Source: Nanobdellota archaeon (GTDB taxonomy: Archaea > Nanobdellota > Nanobdellia > Woesearchaeales > WJKV01). From it: 64,000 bases of DNA. Shown here one piece after another: positions 46,963 through 56,510 of the stretch. The first letter of the stretch is position 1; each line of letters starts with the position of its first letter. The stretch covers positions 124,494 through 188,493 of the forward strand of contig JAGLWF010000001.1 of the NCBI GenBank assembly GCA_023133595.1, in the 5' to 3' direction. A model generated the notes under the pieces. It saw only the letters and a list, made by a program, of their open reading frames with translations. It was not told the DNA's origin and searched no databases. The position numbers were made by a program, and so were the translations under genes.

Positions 46963-46984
46963 AATCAAAAAATAAGGGGGTTGA

Positions 46985-47812
46985 TTGGGTAAAATGATTG
47001 TAAAAGATGATTTTTTAAGCAAATTGCGTCGATTTTTCTGTTTGAATTTGTATGAAGTAAAGATATGGACTGCACTGCTTTCACGAGGGGTGAGCACTGC
47101 TGGTGAACTATCAGATATTGCTGACGTCCCAAGATCCAGAAGTTACGATGTTCTGGAAAGTCTGGAAAAAAAAGGATTTGTTGTCAACAAGATTGGCAAG
47201 CCGATAAAGTATATCGCAATTCCGCCGAAAGAAGTCGTCGAGCGAGTAAAGAAAAATCTTTTATCCCATGCTGATGAAAAGATTAAAAGATTGAACGACC
47301 TTAAAGGCTCAGAAGTTCTGAATGAACTAAATGTTTTGCACACGCAAGGTATTGAGCTAGTTGAACCATCTGACCTTTCTGGAAACCTAAGAGGAAGACA
47401 CAATCTCTACGACCATCTTGAACTGACTATAAAGAATGCAGAAAAGTCTGTAACATTGATGACAACTGCAGAAGGATTGATCAGGAAAGTTGATGCGCTT
47501 AAGCCGGTATTTGAAAAACTTAAGAAAAAAGGTGTCACAATAAAAATTGCTGCGCCGTTAACAAAAGAATGTAAAGATGCTGTAAAAGATATCAAGAATC
47601 TCGCTGAAATCAAAAGCGTGAAAAAGCTTAATGCTCGATTCTGTATTGTAGATGGAAAAGAATTGACATTCATGGTAATGAATGACACTGAAGTCCATCC
47701 AACATACGATATCGGCATCTGGGTAAATACACCGTTCTTTGCTAGTGCATTAGATAACATGTTCAACATGGCATGGAAGGATATGACACCTGCTGCAAAA
47801 GCATTCAAATAG
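46985..47812 (+). CDS. TrmB family transcriptional regulator
   Basis: LNLYEVKIWTALLSRGVSTAGELSDIADVPRSRSYDVLESLEKKGFVVNKIGKPIKYIAIPPKEVVERVKKN; start may be TTG 46985 or ATG 46994. Confidence 0.9.
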   Translation: MGKMIVKDDFLSKLRRFFCLNLYEVKIWTALLSRGVSTAGELSDIADVPRSRSYDVLESLEKKGFVVNKIGKPIKYIAIPPKEVVERVKKNLLSHADEKIKRLNDLKGSEVLNELNVLHTQGIELVEPSDLSGNLRGRHNLYDHLELTIKNAEKSVTLMTTAEGLIRKVDALKPVFEKLKKKGVTIKIAAPLTKECKDAVKDIKNLAEIKSVKKLNARFCIVDGKELTFMVMNDTEVHPTYDIGIWVNTPFFASALDNMFNMAWKDMTPAAKAFK

Positions 47813-47888
47813 GTGCTTTTTCTTTCCTTTTTTTCTTATTATATTGACCAAAAGTCTTAAATACAAATATCTTTTCAAATAACCTATT

Positions 47889-49427
47889 ATGGAAGCTAGA
47901 AAGCTCGCTGAAATCCTGCATCCGCTTGAGCGGAAGGTCCTACCACTTCTGACTAAAATTAGTTCTTTTAGCGGCCTTGTTTCAAAGTCAGGATTAAAAG
48001 ATGTGGAAGTGATGCGCGCTTTGCAATGGATGCAGAACAAGAAGATAATCGATCTCAAAGAAGTGGTCAAGAAAATTGTTTCTCTCGATAAGAATGGGAA
48101 AGAATACGTGAAATCAGGCCTTCCAGAGCTTAGATTCCTAAAAGCCTTGAAAAAAGATGCTCAGGATATTGACGCGATTGTCAAGAAGGCTGGCCTGGAC
48201 AAGGGAGAAGTTAACATCTGTCTAGGAATGTTGAAAAAAAAGGCTGCGATCACAATCCAGAAAGAAGGAAAAGCGCTCAAGATCGCAATAACATCCCAAG
48301 GAGAGAAGCTTCTTCAGAAACCGACGTTGGAGGAGCAGTTCCTAAAGACATTGAAAGAGCCGAGAGAAGTCTCATCGCTGGGTCCAGAAGAGAAATTTGC
48401 ATTTGATAATCTTAATGCAAGGAAAAGCATAATCAAAGTTGATATTGCAAAAATAAAGACTGCAATATTGACAGAACTAGGAAAAAAAGTAGCAAAAGAA
48501 AAGATTGATGCGACCAAGATTATCGATAGATTAACACCAAAGATGCTGGTTGGGAATGCCTGGCAAGGCAAGTCTTTCCGACGCTACGATGTAAAGATCA
48601 ATGTTCCGCAGATTTCTGGCGGAAAACGGCATTTTGTCAAGACTGCAACTGATTATGCTAAAAATATCTGGATGAACATGGGTTTTAAGGAGATGACTGG
48701 CACTATGGTAAATACCAGCTTCTGGAATTTTGATGCATTATTCACAGCCCAGGATCATCCTGTGAGGGATCTGCAGGATACTTTTTTCATTGGAAAACCA
48801 AAGACAGGGAAACTTCCAGATAAAAAGATTGTCAGCAGGATAAAAAAAGCGCACGAATCCGGCACAACAGGAAGTATTGGCTGGAGATACGTATGGCAAC
48901 CAGATGATGCAAAGACAAATGTACTGCGGACGCATACAACAGTCCTCAGTGCCCAGACAATCGCACAGTTAAAAGAATCAGACCTGCCTGCAAAATATTT
49001 TGCACTTGGACGATGTTTCAGGAATGAGACAATGGATTGGGCACATCTGTTCGAGTTCAACCAGACAGAGGGGATTGTCATTGATCCTGATGCTAATTTC
49101 AGGCACCTGCTTGGTTATCTGAAACTATTCTTCAAGCAGATGGGTTTTGCAGATGCAAGATTTAGACCTGCACATTTTCCGTACACTGAACCATCTGTGG
49201 AGATAGATGTGCTTCATCCTGTGCGTAAGGAATGGTACGAACTTGGAGGCGCAGGCATATTCAGACCAGAAGTTGTCGAGCCACTGCTAGGAAAATTTGT
49301 TCCAATACTTGCCTGGGGTCCAGGATTTGATAGAATTATCCTAGAATATTTCGAGATAAATGATATTCGAGAGCTCTACAAGAATGATCTGAAACAATTA
49401 AGAGAAATAAAATATTGGATGAAATAA
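47889..49427 (+). CDS. pheS: Phenylalanyl-tRNA synthetase alpha subunit
   Basis: Winged-helix N-terminus; class II core: NMGFKEMTGTMVNTSFWNFDALFTAQDHPVRDLQDTFF; LFEFNQTEGIVID; FRPAHFPYTEPSVEIDV; ELGGAGIFRPEV. Confidence 0.97.
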   Translation: MEARKLAEILHPLERKVLPLLTKISSFSGLVSKSGLKDVEVMRALQWMQNKKIIDLKEVVKKIVSLDKNGKEYVKSGLPELRFLKALKKDAQDIDAIVKKAGLDKGEVNICLGMLKKKAAITIQKEGKALKIAITSQGEKLLQKPTLEEQFLKTLKEPREVSSLGPEEKFAFDNLNARKSIIKVDIAKIKTAILTELGKKVAKEKIDATKIIDRLTPKMLVGNAWQGKSFRRYDVKINVPQISGGKRHFVKTATDYAKNIWMNMGFKEMTGTMVNTSFWNFDALFTAQDHPVRDLQDTFFIGKPKTGKLPDKKIVSRIKKAHESGTTGSIGWRYVWQPDDAKTNVLRTHTTVLSAQTIAQLKESDLPAKYFALGRCFRNETMDWAHLFEFNQTEGIVIDPDANFRHLLGYLKLFFKQMGFADARFRPAHFPYTEPSVEIDVLHPVRKEWYELGGAGIFRPEVVEPLLGKFVPILAWGPGFDRIILEYFEINDIRELYKNDLKQLREIKYWMK

Positions 49428-49477
49428 TACCATGAAAATCAAAGATTTTCAGGGTACAAAAATCAAAGGTGATTTTT
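49428..49477 (+). other. Two tandem hairpins / micro-ORF spanning the pheS-pheT junction
   Basis: TACC-A-TGAAAATC AAA GATTTTCA-G-GGTA and AAAAATCA AAGG TGATTTTT; also reads ATG...TAG (MKIKDFQGTKIKGDF, 49432-49479). Confidence 0.5.
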
Positions 49478-49480
49478 AGT

Positions 49481-51151
49481 ATGCCAACTGTAACACTAAA
49501 CAAAACTGTCTTTGAAAAACTGGTCGGGAAAAAACTTCCCTTAAACCAACTCAAGGATAGGATCAGCATGCTTGGGACTGATCTGGACAAGATTGAAGGA
49601 AATGAAATACTTGTAGAGATATTTCCGAACAGGCCGGATATGCTGTCTGAGCAGGGGTTTGCCCGTGCATTCTCGAGTTTTATCGGCGTAAAAACTGGGC
49701 TCAGAAAATATGATGTGAAAAAATCTGGCCAGGAAGTTATCGTAGACAAATCTGTCAAGAATATACGACCTTATACTGTATGCGCGATTGTCAAGAATCT
49801 CAAATTTGACGACGAGAAAATCCGAGAGATCATCCAGATCCAGGAAAAATTGCATGTCACATTGTGCCGAAAAAGAAAGAAAGGTGCTATTGGAATATAT
49901 CCTATGGAAGCAATCAAATTTCCGATCAAATATATGGCTAAGAGACCAGCTGAATTTAAATTCCAGCCTCTGGAGTTTCAAAAAGAGCTGACCGGCATCC
50001 AGATATTATCACGTCATCCTGCTGGAAGAGAGTATGCTTATCTTTTAGAAGGAAAAGATAAATTTCCAATATTCATCGATGCAAACAATGAAATACTATC
50101 AATGCCACCGATCATAAACTCGCACAAGACTGGGAAAGTGAGCGAGAAAACAAAAGATGTATTTATCGAATGCAGTGGTTTTGACCTGGAAACATTAAAT
50201 GCCTGCTTGAACATAATTGTTACTGCAATGGCAGATATGGGTGGAGAAATCTATTCCTTGGATGTGAAATATCCAGAAGGGTATGGAACTCAAAGTATAG
50301 CAACTCCAGAATTAGCGCCTAAAAAATGGAACATTGACCTTAAGTTTATCAATAAATTACTAGGTTTAGATCTGAAAGAAAATGAAATGAAAAAACTCCT
50401 AGAGAAAATGGGTTTCGGTTACGAAAAAGGAAAAGTGCTTGTCCCTGCATACAGAGCAGATATAATGCACCAAGTAGATTTTGTCGAGGACATTGCCATT
50501 GCTTATGGCTATGAAAACTTTGAACCGGTCATTCCTAATGTATCTACGATCGGAGAGGAAGATAAGTTCGAGACTTTCAAACGTTATGTTGCTGAGATCC
50601 TGGCAGGATTGAGTTTGCTGGAGTGCGAGACATACAATTTGACAAATGCTGACAATCTAAATAAAAAGATGAAGGTACAACTTCCATGTATTGAGATCCA
50701 GAACGCAGTAAACATTGATTATAATGTTCTGAGATCGTGGATGCTGCCCTCATTGATGCAGATATTCAATGAGAATAAACACTACGAATATCCTCAGAAT
50801 ATTTTCTCTATTGGCAATGTGTTCAAGGAGAACAAAAAAGCAGAGACAAATGTCGAGGAATTCACGCGCATAGGTGTGGCACTTTGCAGTCTGGATTCTG
50901 ATTACACTAAGATCAGACAAATATTTGATTACCTGATGAGGTGCTTAGATCTGAAAGTTAAATTTACAGATAAGGATCATCCATCTTTCATTCCTGGAAG
51001 ATGCGCGCGGATCAGTGTCAATGGAAAAAATGTTGCATATATTGGAGAGATCTGCCCAGAAGTATTACAGAACTGGGATCTGCAGACTCCAGTTGCTGCA
51101 TTTGAATTAAACCTGGGTGAATTATACGAGCTTGGCCAGCGCAAAGCTTAA
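49481..51151 (+). CDS. pheT: Phenylalanyl-tRNA synthetase beta subunit
   Basis: MPTVTLNKTVFEKLVGKKLPLNQLKDRISMLGTDLDKIEGNEILVEIFPNRPDMLSEQGFARAF; SVNGKNVAYIGEICPEVLQNW; ATG 49481 preferred to GTG 49469. Confidence 0.96.
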   Translation: MPTVTLNKTVFEKLVGKKLPLNQLKDRISMLGTDLDKIEGNEILVEIFPNRPDMLSEQGFARAFSSFIGVKTGLRKYDVKKSGQEVIVDKSVKNIRPYTVCAIVKNLKFDDEKIREIIQIQEKLHVTLCRKRKKGAIGIYPMEAIKFPIKYMAKRPAEFKFQPLEFQKELTGIQILSRHPAGREYAYLLEGKDKFPIFIDANNEILSMPPIINSHKTGKVSEKTKDVFIECSGFDLETLNACLNIIVTAMADMGGEIYSLDVKYPEGYGTQSIATPELAPKKWNIDLKFINKLLGLDLKENEMKKLLEKMGFGYEKGKVLVPAYRADIMHQVDFVEDIAIAYGYENFEPVIPNVSTIGEEDKFETFKRYVAEILAGLSLLECETYNLTNADNLNKKMKVQLPCIEIQNAVNIDYNVLRSWMLPSLMQIFNENKHYEYPQNIFSIGNVFKENKKAETNVEEFTRIGVALCSLDSDYTKIRQIFDYLMRCLDLKVKFTDKDHPSFIPGRCARISVNGKNVAYIGEICPEVLQNWDLQTPVAAFELNLGELYELGQRKA

Positions 51152-51176
51152 ATACTTTGTTTCTCTTATTTTTGCC

Positions 51177-52760
51177 ATGATCAGAAAGACGATAATATTA
51201 GGCATTGTATTCCTGTTCTTCTTACTTCCATTTGCAACTGCAGGAAGTGAAACGATATATGATGCTTTTTTAAATGTTGACGAGACAGCAGAGACAAGCA
51301 TCGGAGAGTTCTCTATAAGATTCTATGAAAAACAAAACCAACAAGATACAATGATCCTTGAAAAGACCGATGAGAGCGGGTTCCGTCTCCTGATTGATGA
51401 TGGGGAATGTGAATTTGAAGAAGAGTATAAATATTGTTTTCAAGGAAGCCAGGTTGGAAGGCACGATTATGAAAAAGATAAAGATATCATGGCTTTAAAA
51501 TTATTTATCGCAAAACTATCTCCATCTTTGGAAAGAACCTTCTCAAAAAAAGACCTGATGGTTGGGGAAGAAGCAGAAGTCAGTGTCACAATTTCTATCC
51601 CTGACAATAGAAGGGCCACTGTATCATATGTTGATAAATTCCCAGAAGGATACCAGCTGAATAGTGGAAAAGCCAATGTCCGCGGGGATACAATAATGTA
51701 CGACGGAAGAATTGATGGGGATTTCACATTCACTTATTATGTGAAACTGATGCGGACAAATATTGAGCCATATATCTCAAAAGGAACTTTAAACTATGAT
51801 TTCGAAGGAAAAACAGGAAGACTAGTGACTGAAGAAGTAGAACTTAAGAAATTAAGTGACTTGGTGATCGAGGCTGAGTTTGAGCCAGAAGAAGCCGAGA
51901 TTGGAGAAGAAGTTGAACTTGAGATTAATTTGGATAAAAAGATTGATGACAGTCTTAAAATAAACAAACTAGAGATAATCTTTCCTTCTGGAACTGAATT
52001 CATACAGACAGAAGAAGATTTTGAACAGATAGGATTAATACATAAATGGAAATCAGATCGACTAACAGAAGATAAAGAATACAAATTCCAGCTCTGGCAA
52101 AAATCTTCTGAAGATTATGTTGTGAAGATTATTGCTGAGATTGATAGAAACGGAAACATCCAGACACAAGAAGCAGAAGCTATCTTAAAGTCAGGAGTCA
52201 AAGATCTGAAGCTTGGTCTGATCATCCCAAGCACGATAAGATATTCTAAAAATATCAATCTACGGGCGTATTTTGACAATAAGAATGAAAAGACATCTTT
52301 CAGGAATATTCAGTGCAGTATTTCCGGCGATCTGTTCAGCAAAGATTATTCATTTGAAAATTCTTTTGCCGGCAAAAAGACAAATATTGAGGATGAATCC
52401 TTAACAATAGAGGACACTTCTCCTAGAAATGTAACTCATACTTTCACTTGTACATATAATCTTCCGACAGGACAGTCAAAGACAGTTGAAGTGAAAAAAG
52501 AGAGTGTAATAAACATAACAGCTTCAGAGACTGAAGAGGAAGATGAGGATTTGGAAGGGGAGATTGTCGAGGATGGAGAACTTGACAGGAAAATTGGATT
52601 TAAAGATGAAGATGATAAAGAAGACACAGAAACAGATGATGGGGATGAAGATGAAGAAGACGATGAGCCAGGTTTCTTCAAGAAGATCATAGATTGGTTC
52701 AAAGGCTTGTTCTCAGGCGAGGATACTGAAGAAGAGAGTGAAGATTTAGAAGAAGAATAA
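51177..52760 (+). CDS. Secreted/membrane protein with signal peptide and acidic C-terminus ending in an amphipathic helix
   Basis: MIRKTIILGIVFLFFLLPFATAGSETIYD signal peptide; DUF11-like beta domains; acidic tract then PGFFKKIIDWFKGLFSGEDTEEE; start refined from 51117. Confidence 0.65.
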   Translation: MIRKTIILGIVFLFFLLPFATAGSETIYDAFLNVDETAETSIGEFSIRFYEKQNQQDTMILEKTDESGFRLLIDDGECEFEEEYKYCFQGSQVGRHDYEKDKDIMALKLFIAKLSPSLERTFSKKDLMVGEEAEVSVTISIPDNRRATVSYVDKFPEGYQLNSGKANVRGDTIMYDGRIDGDFTFTYYVKLMRTNIEPYISKGTLNYDFEGKTGRLVTEEVELKKLSDLVIEAEFEPEEAEIGEEVELEINLDKKIDDSLKINKLEIIFPSGTEFIQTEEDFEQIGLIHKWKSDRLTEDKEYKFQLWQKSSEDYVVKIIAEIDRNGNIQTQEAEAILKSGVKDLKLGLIIPSTIRYSKNINLRAYFDNKNEKTSFRNIQCSISGDLFSKDYSFENSFAGKKTNIEDESLTIEDTSPRNVTHTFTCTYNLPTGQSKTVEVKKESVINITASETEEEDEDLEGEIVEDGELDRKIGFKDEDDKEDTETDDGDEDEEDDEPGFFKKIIDWFKGLFSGEDTEEESEDLEEE

Positions 52761-53126
52761 TTATTTCTTAGCTTTGGCTGCAGTTGCTTTTTTCTTTGCA
52801 GGAGCTGCTGCTTTCTTAGGTTTTGGAGCTTCCACTGGTTTCTTTTTTCCCTTTCTTTTCTTGACTGGTCTTTCTGTCTTTGGCTTGCTCTTTTTCTCTT
52901 TAAGATCAATACCTAATTCCTTGAATGCAGAAACAACCTCTGCATGAGAAGCATTTTCTTTAAGTTTTAAGACTGTTTTCAACGAATGTAAATGTTTGAG
53001 ATTACATTTTTTTCTTCGTGTCTCGCCATCGACCAACACAACATTCTTTTCTGGTGAGGATAAGACTACACATTTCAGTCCAGCGTCACGTCCTGCTATT
53101 TTCAGGCATAATGTTCCTATCTTCAT
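52761..53126 (-). CDS. rpl14e: Large-subunit ribosomal protein eL14
   Basis: MKIGTLCLKIAGRDAGLKCVVLSSPEKNVVLVDGETRRKKCNLKHLHSL...; Lys/Ala tail. Confidence 0.88.
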   Translation of the reverse strand: MKIGTLCLKIAGRDAGLKCVVLSSPEKNVVLVDGETRRKKCNLKHLHSLKTVLKLKENASHAEVVSAFKELGIDLKEKKSKPKTERPVKKRKGKKKPVEAPKPKKAAAPAKKKATAAKAKK

Positions 53127-53401
53127 TTCTTTTCACTCTTTCGCACTTTTTCTTTTAGCTTTAGTCTTGTACATTTGCTGCACAAGACTCCACCGTACGG
53201 CCGTGTTGGTCTTTTTGCTGTCTTTGGCATCTTCTTCATCTTATAGGTACGCTGGCAAGCAACACCTTTAAGATACTGGCCGCAAGAACCGCATCTAGCA
53301 CGTTTTGGTTTTCTTCGGACAAAAGCTCTGACATTCTTGCTGCCAGGGGTCTTTCTCTGCACCCGCCTATATGTCCTTGATCGATATTTTCCTTCTACCA
53401 T
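53123..53401 (-). CDS. rpl34e: Large-subunit ribosomal protein eL34
   Basis: YRSRTYRRVQRKTPGSKNVRAFVRRKPKRARCGSCGQYLKGVACQRTYKMKKMPKTAKRPTRPYGGVLCSKCTR. Confidence 0.95.
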   Translation of the reverse strand: MVEGKYRSRTYRRVQRKTPGSKNVRAFVRRKPKRARCGSCGQYLKGVACQRTYKMKKMPKTAKRPTRPYGGVLCSKCTRLKLKEKVRKSEKK

Positions 53402-53448
53402 TCTGAATATTGTTTTTTTGAACTGTATTTAAAGTTTGTGGTCAATGT

Positions 53449-54219
53449 CTAATATAGCTTCATGAGCTTACGTGTGGATAAACTCACGACTATAGATATT
53501 AGGAAATATAATCCAAACCACCCTGGTTTCCAGCCAAACAGGCTAGTATCTCCCATTGGCTTTAATGCTTTATTTTCAATCTCTATCTTTTTCAGGATTG
53601 GATCTTTTTTCCGTACCTCGAGCGGTTTTTCATATTCTTGCTCTTCTGTGATCAAAATCTTTTTTTCGTATATCTTTTCATCATGCTCAAAGTTTAGGAT
53701 ATACCGTCCTTCTGGGCCTTGAAGAAGCCATTTTGCTTCATGATCATTAATTTTTATTATCTCTGGACTCAGGATCTCAAGACCATCTGCATTCAAAGTT
53801 ACATTTCCTGTAATTTCTGGTGCAAATTCCAGAGAGACATTGAATGGAGTGCCTGGCATTAACGGCATGAATGCTAGATTGGTTGCCAGCCATCCGAAAA
53901 AGAGTAAAATAGGAATCATTGTGAACAAAGTTGGTTTCATTGAATGCTTTGTCATCTCCATGCTCTTGGCCATCATCTTCTTCTGCAGAGCTGCGAACTG
54001 TTCTGGCTGTCCTTTCAGCTGTTTCAATTCTTTCTGCATTCGTTTGACTTCCAGCTTCATATGCTTCATCAAAGTTTGATTAGTAAGATATTTGTAGGCT
54101 ACATTGGAGATCAGTGATACTCCGACTGCGATAATAAATATTGCCCAGAATGCACCTAAACCTAACAAGGGCTTTAGGATAGGATCCATAATTGGATTTA
54201 ATGATTCTAAAAATACCAT
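53449..54219 (-). CDS. DUF106 / EMC3-TMCO1-like (YidC/Oxa1 superfamily) membrane insertase homologue
   Basis: NVAYKYLTNQTLMKHMKLEVKRMQKELKQLKGQPEQFAALQKKMMAKSMEMTKHSMKPTLFTMIPILLFFGWL; next to secY. Confidence 0.88.
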   Translation of the reverse strand: MVFLESLNPIMDPILKPLLGLGAFWAIFIIAVGVSLISNVAYKYLTNQTLMKHMKLEVKRMQKELKQLKGQPEQFAALQKKMMAKSMEMTKHSMKPTLFTMIPILLFFGWLATNLAFMPLMPGTPFNVSLEFAPEITGNVTLNADGLEILSPEIIKINDHEAKWLLQGPEGRYILNFEHDEKIYEKKILITEEQEYEKPLEVRKKDPILKKIEIENKALKPMGDTSLFGWKPGWFGLYFLISIVVSLSTRKLMKLY

Positions 54220-54220
54220 C

Positions 54221-55660
54221 TTAACGTTCCATAAATTTTCGCATCGCAGGATGCATATCCATCATGTGATGCTTTGCTATCTCTTCATATAATTGATAAA
54301 TGATCATGACTGCTAGAAGAATACCTGTTCCTCTGCTAAGTGCGCCTGTCAGGTCAGCTGTCGCTGCTAGGACCCCTACTGCCAAACCTCCCATAATTGT
54401 AAGCGGAGTGATATACCTGTTAAGGATTCTCTCTAAAATTCGAATATCTTTTCTGAATCCTGGGATTTGCAGACCAGAGGACATTATCTGTTTTGAGACC
54501 GAATGCGCATCCTGGCCAGAAGTCTGCATCCAGAAATAACTAAAAATAATTGCTCCAATGACCATCAGTACGATGTAACCAAATGCAAACTTTAATTGAG
54601 CAAATGCAAAATTTCCAGCGAGCAAGTTCTGGACAAGTTCTGGTGCCTGCGCATACTGTATGATTCCATGGCCAGCATCCGGCGTGGTTACTTGTCCCAC
54701 AACATGTATCGAGATCCAGTTCACGATCGCGTTGCCGGATTTTACTGCCCAGTTCTCCATCAACTGTCCCCACAGCTGTATGTTTGCGAGAAGCGCAGCT
54801 ACAAGAATTACTGGGATGTTAGAAGTGTACATGAAACGCAGAGGCCATCTCATCCCATATCCACGTACACGACCGAATGATAATGGAATTTCTACCTTCA
54901 TAGATTGGAAATATACAGCCATGACAAAGACTACTACTGTAAAAAATAGTGCGGATCCCGCCAATAGTGCTGCATCTCCCTGGTTTCTTGCTAAATGTAC
55001 AAATAATGCGAATATCTTTCCTACAGGAGGTTGTCCTGTGCCAAAGGCCCAATTACCTCCAGCATCAAGCGGAGAAATCGACTGGATAAGGATTTCCTGC
55101 GCAACATTCGCGACAATGAATAATGAAATTCCTGAACCAAAGCCCCACTTCTGCACAACTTCGTCCATGAATAATATTATCATGCCCCCTAGGAACAACT
55201 GCCCTATCAATACTAATTGCAGTGTGAAGAATGAAGTTCCTGCGATTGCCGGGTTTGGACTGAATCCTCCCATGAATACATAGATGCAGGCTTCGAATAT
55301 TACAAAGAATATTGCCAGCAGTTTCTGTGTTCCCTGGAATGATTTCTTGCCTTCAGTTGTTGTAAGATCAAACTTGACAATACCTGATCCATTCAATAGC
55401 TGCAACACAATGGAAGCTGTAACAATCGGACCTATACCTAACGAGGTGATTGTTCCGAAACTTGCTCCAAGAATAATTCCTAGCTGTTCGAACCTGAACT
55501 GGTATGCTGGATCCAAGCCGAATAAAGAAATTGTTCCAAGAATAAAGAATAATACAAGAATGATTAGAGTCCATTTCAATTTTTCCTTGAAAGAAAGCTT
55601 TCTCTGGGTTGGGCCTCTAACTTCTGGCAGATGAGTGATTATTGCTTTGTATAAAGACAT
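54221..55660 (-). CDS. secY: Preprotein translocase subunit SecY
   Basis: GIGPIVTASIVLQLLNGSGIVKFDLTTTEGKKSFQGTQKLLAIFFVIFEACIYV; QKWGFGSGISLFIVANVAQEI; SFGRVRGYGMRWPLRFMYTSNIPVILVAAL. Confidence 0.97.
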   Translation of the reverse strand: MSLYKAIITHLPEVRGPTQRKLSFKEKLKWTLIILVLFFILGTISLFGLDPAYQFRFEQLGIILGASFGTITSLGIGPIVTASIVLQLLNGSGIVKFDLTTTEGKKSFQGTQKLLAIFFVIFEACIYVFMGGFSPNPAIAGTSFFTLQLVLIGQLFLGGMIILFMDEVVQKWGFGSGISLFIVANVAQEILIQSISPLDAGGNWAFGTGQPPVGKIFALFVHLARNQGDAALLAGSALFFTVVVFVMAVYFQSMKVEIPLSFGRVRGYGMRWPLRFMYTSNIPVILVAALLANIQLWGQLMENWAVKSGNAIVNWISIHVVGQVTTPDAGHGIIQYAQAPELVQNLLAGNFAFAQLKFAFGYIVLMVIGAIIFSYFWMQTSGQDAHSVSKQIMSSGLQIPGFRKDIRILERILNRYITPLTIMGGLAVGVLAATADLTGALSRGTGILLAVMIIYQLYEEIAKHHMMDMHPAMRKFMER

Positions 55661-55682
55661 TGTCCCCTAACCCGTATGATCT

Positions 55683-56180
55683 TTATTCCTTCTTGACTTC
55701 TTCTGCAGGTGCTGCTGGTTTTACTTCTTTCACTGTTTTGAACTCTACTTTTCCGCCTGCCTTCTCAATCTTTGAGATTGCAGTCTTGCTTGCAGAAGTG
55801 ATCTTAAGCATATATTTTTTCTTGGTCTGGCCTGTTCCAAGAAGTTTTGCATATCCTAATTTTTGCAGGTTGATCACATAAGCACCTGATTTTTCTTCAG
55901 CAATCTTATTCTTGATCATTCTAGGCAGTTTTCTGTCCAGATCTGCGATATTGATAGAATCTTGCTTGCGCTGTTTGGTTTTCTTGACTGACTTGAATCC
56001 GTGCTTGCCAAAATACGTTTTAACATTGATACTAGGTTTCTTTGCATCTCCACGTTTACCAGTACCAGCCATCCCGCGTCCTCCACGGTTTCCAGCACCA
56101 CGATGTTTTTTCATCGAACCCCAGCCATGAGTTGTTTGGCCTCGGTATTTCACACATTTCTTTCTTTTTCTTTTTGCCAT
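55683..56180 (-). CDS. rpl15: Ribosomal protein uL15
   Basis: KYRGQTTHGWGSMKKHRGAGNRGGRGMAGTGKRGDAKKPSINV...KLLGTGQTKKKYMLKITSASKTAISKIEKAGGKVE. Confidence 0.96.
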   Translation of the reverse strand: MAKRKRKKCVKYRGQTTHGWGSMKKHRGAGNRGGRGMAGTGKRGDAKKPSINVKTYFGKHGFKSVKKTKQRKQDSINIADLDRKLPRMIKNKIAEEKSGAYVINLQKLGYAKLLGTGQTKKKYMLKITSASKTAISKIEKAGGKVEFKTVKEVKPAAPAEEVKKE

Positions 56181-56181
56181 T

Positions 56182-56499
56182 TTACTTCAATTTTGTTTGA
56201 CTTACAACATATATCTGGAATATTGCAAATGCAAGATATATTGCATATAGCCAGTTTATGTTAATTATCAGCAGGATCAATGCATGGACTGCGATCAGAG
56301 CAGACCAGACAAAAACCAGTAAAAAACAGGTTCTGTTCTTTAGCAGAGTGCCGATCAATAGCGCCAACACAATGATTGGCAATATTATTGTGAACCATCC
56401 AAGATCACTGATGAACCTTGGCAAAATCAAAAGCAAAGTCAATAACTGTATCCCTAAGAGGATATTGACAATGATCCATTTGATATCTGTTTTCATCAT
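56182..56499 (-). CDS. Small four-helix membrane protein of unknown function inside the ribosomal operon
   Basis: 105 aa, about four TM segments; sits in the short rpl15-rpl30 interval on the operon strand. Confidence 0.65.
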   Translation of the reverse strand: MMKTDIKWIIVNILLGIQLLTLLLILPRFISDLGWFTIILPIIVLALLIGTLLKNRTCFLLVFVWSALIAVHALILLIININWLYAIYLAFAIFQIYVVSQTKLK

Positions 56500-56510
56500 C
56501 TATCGAGCTT

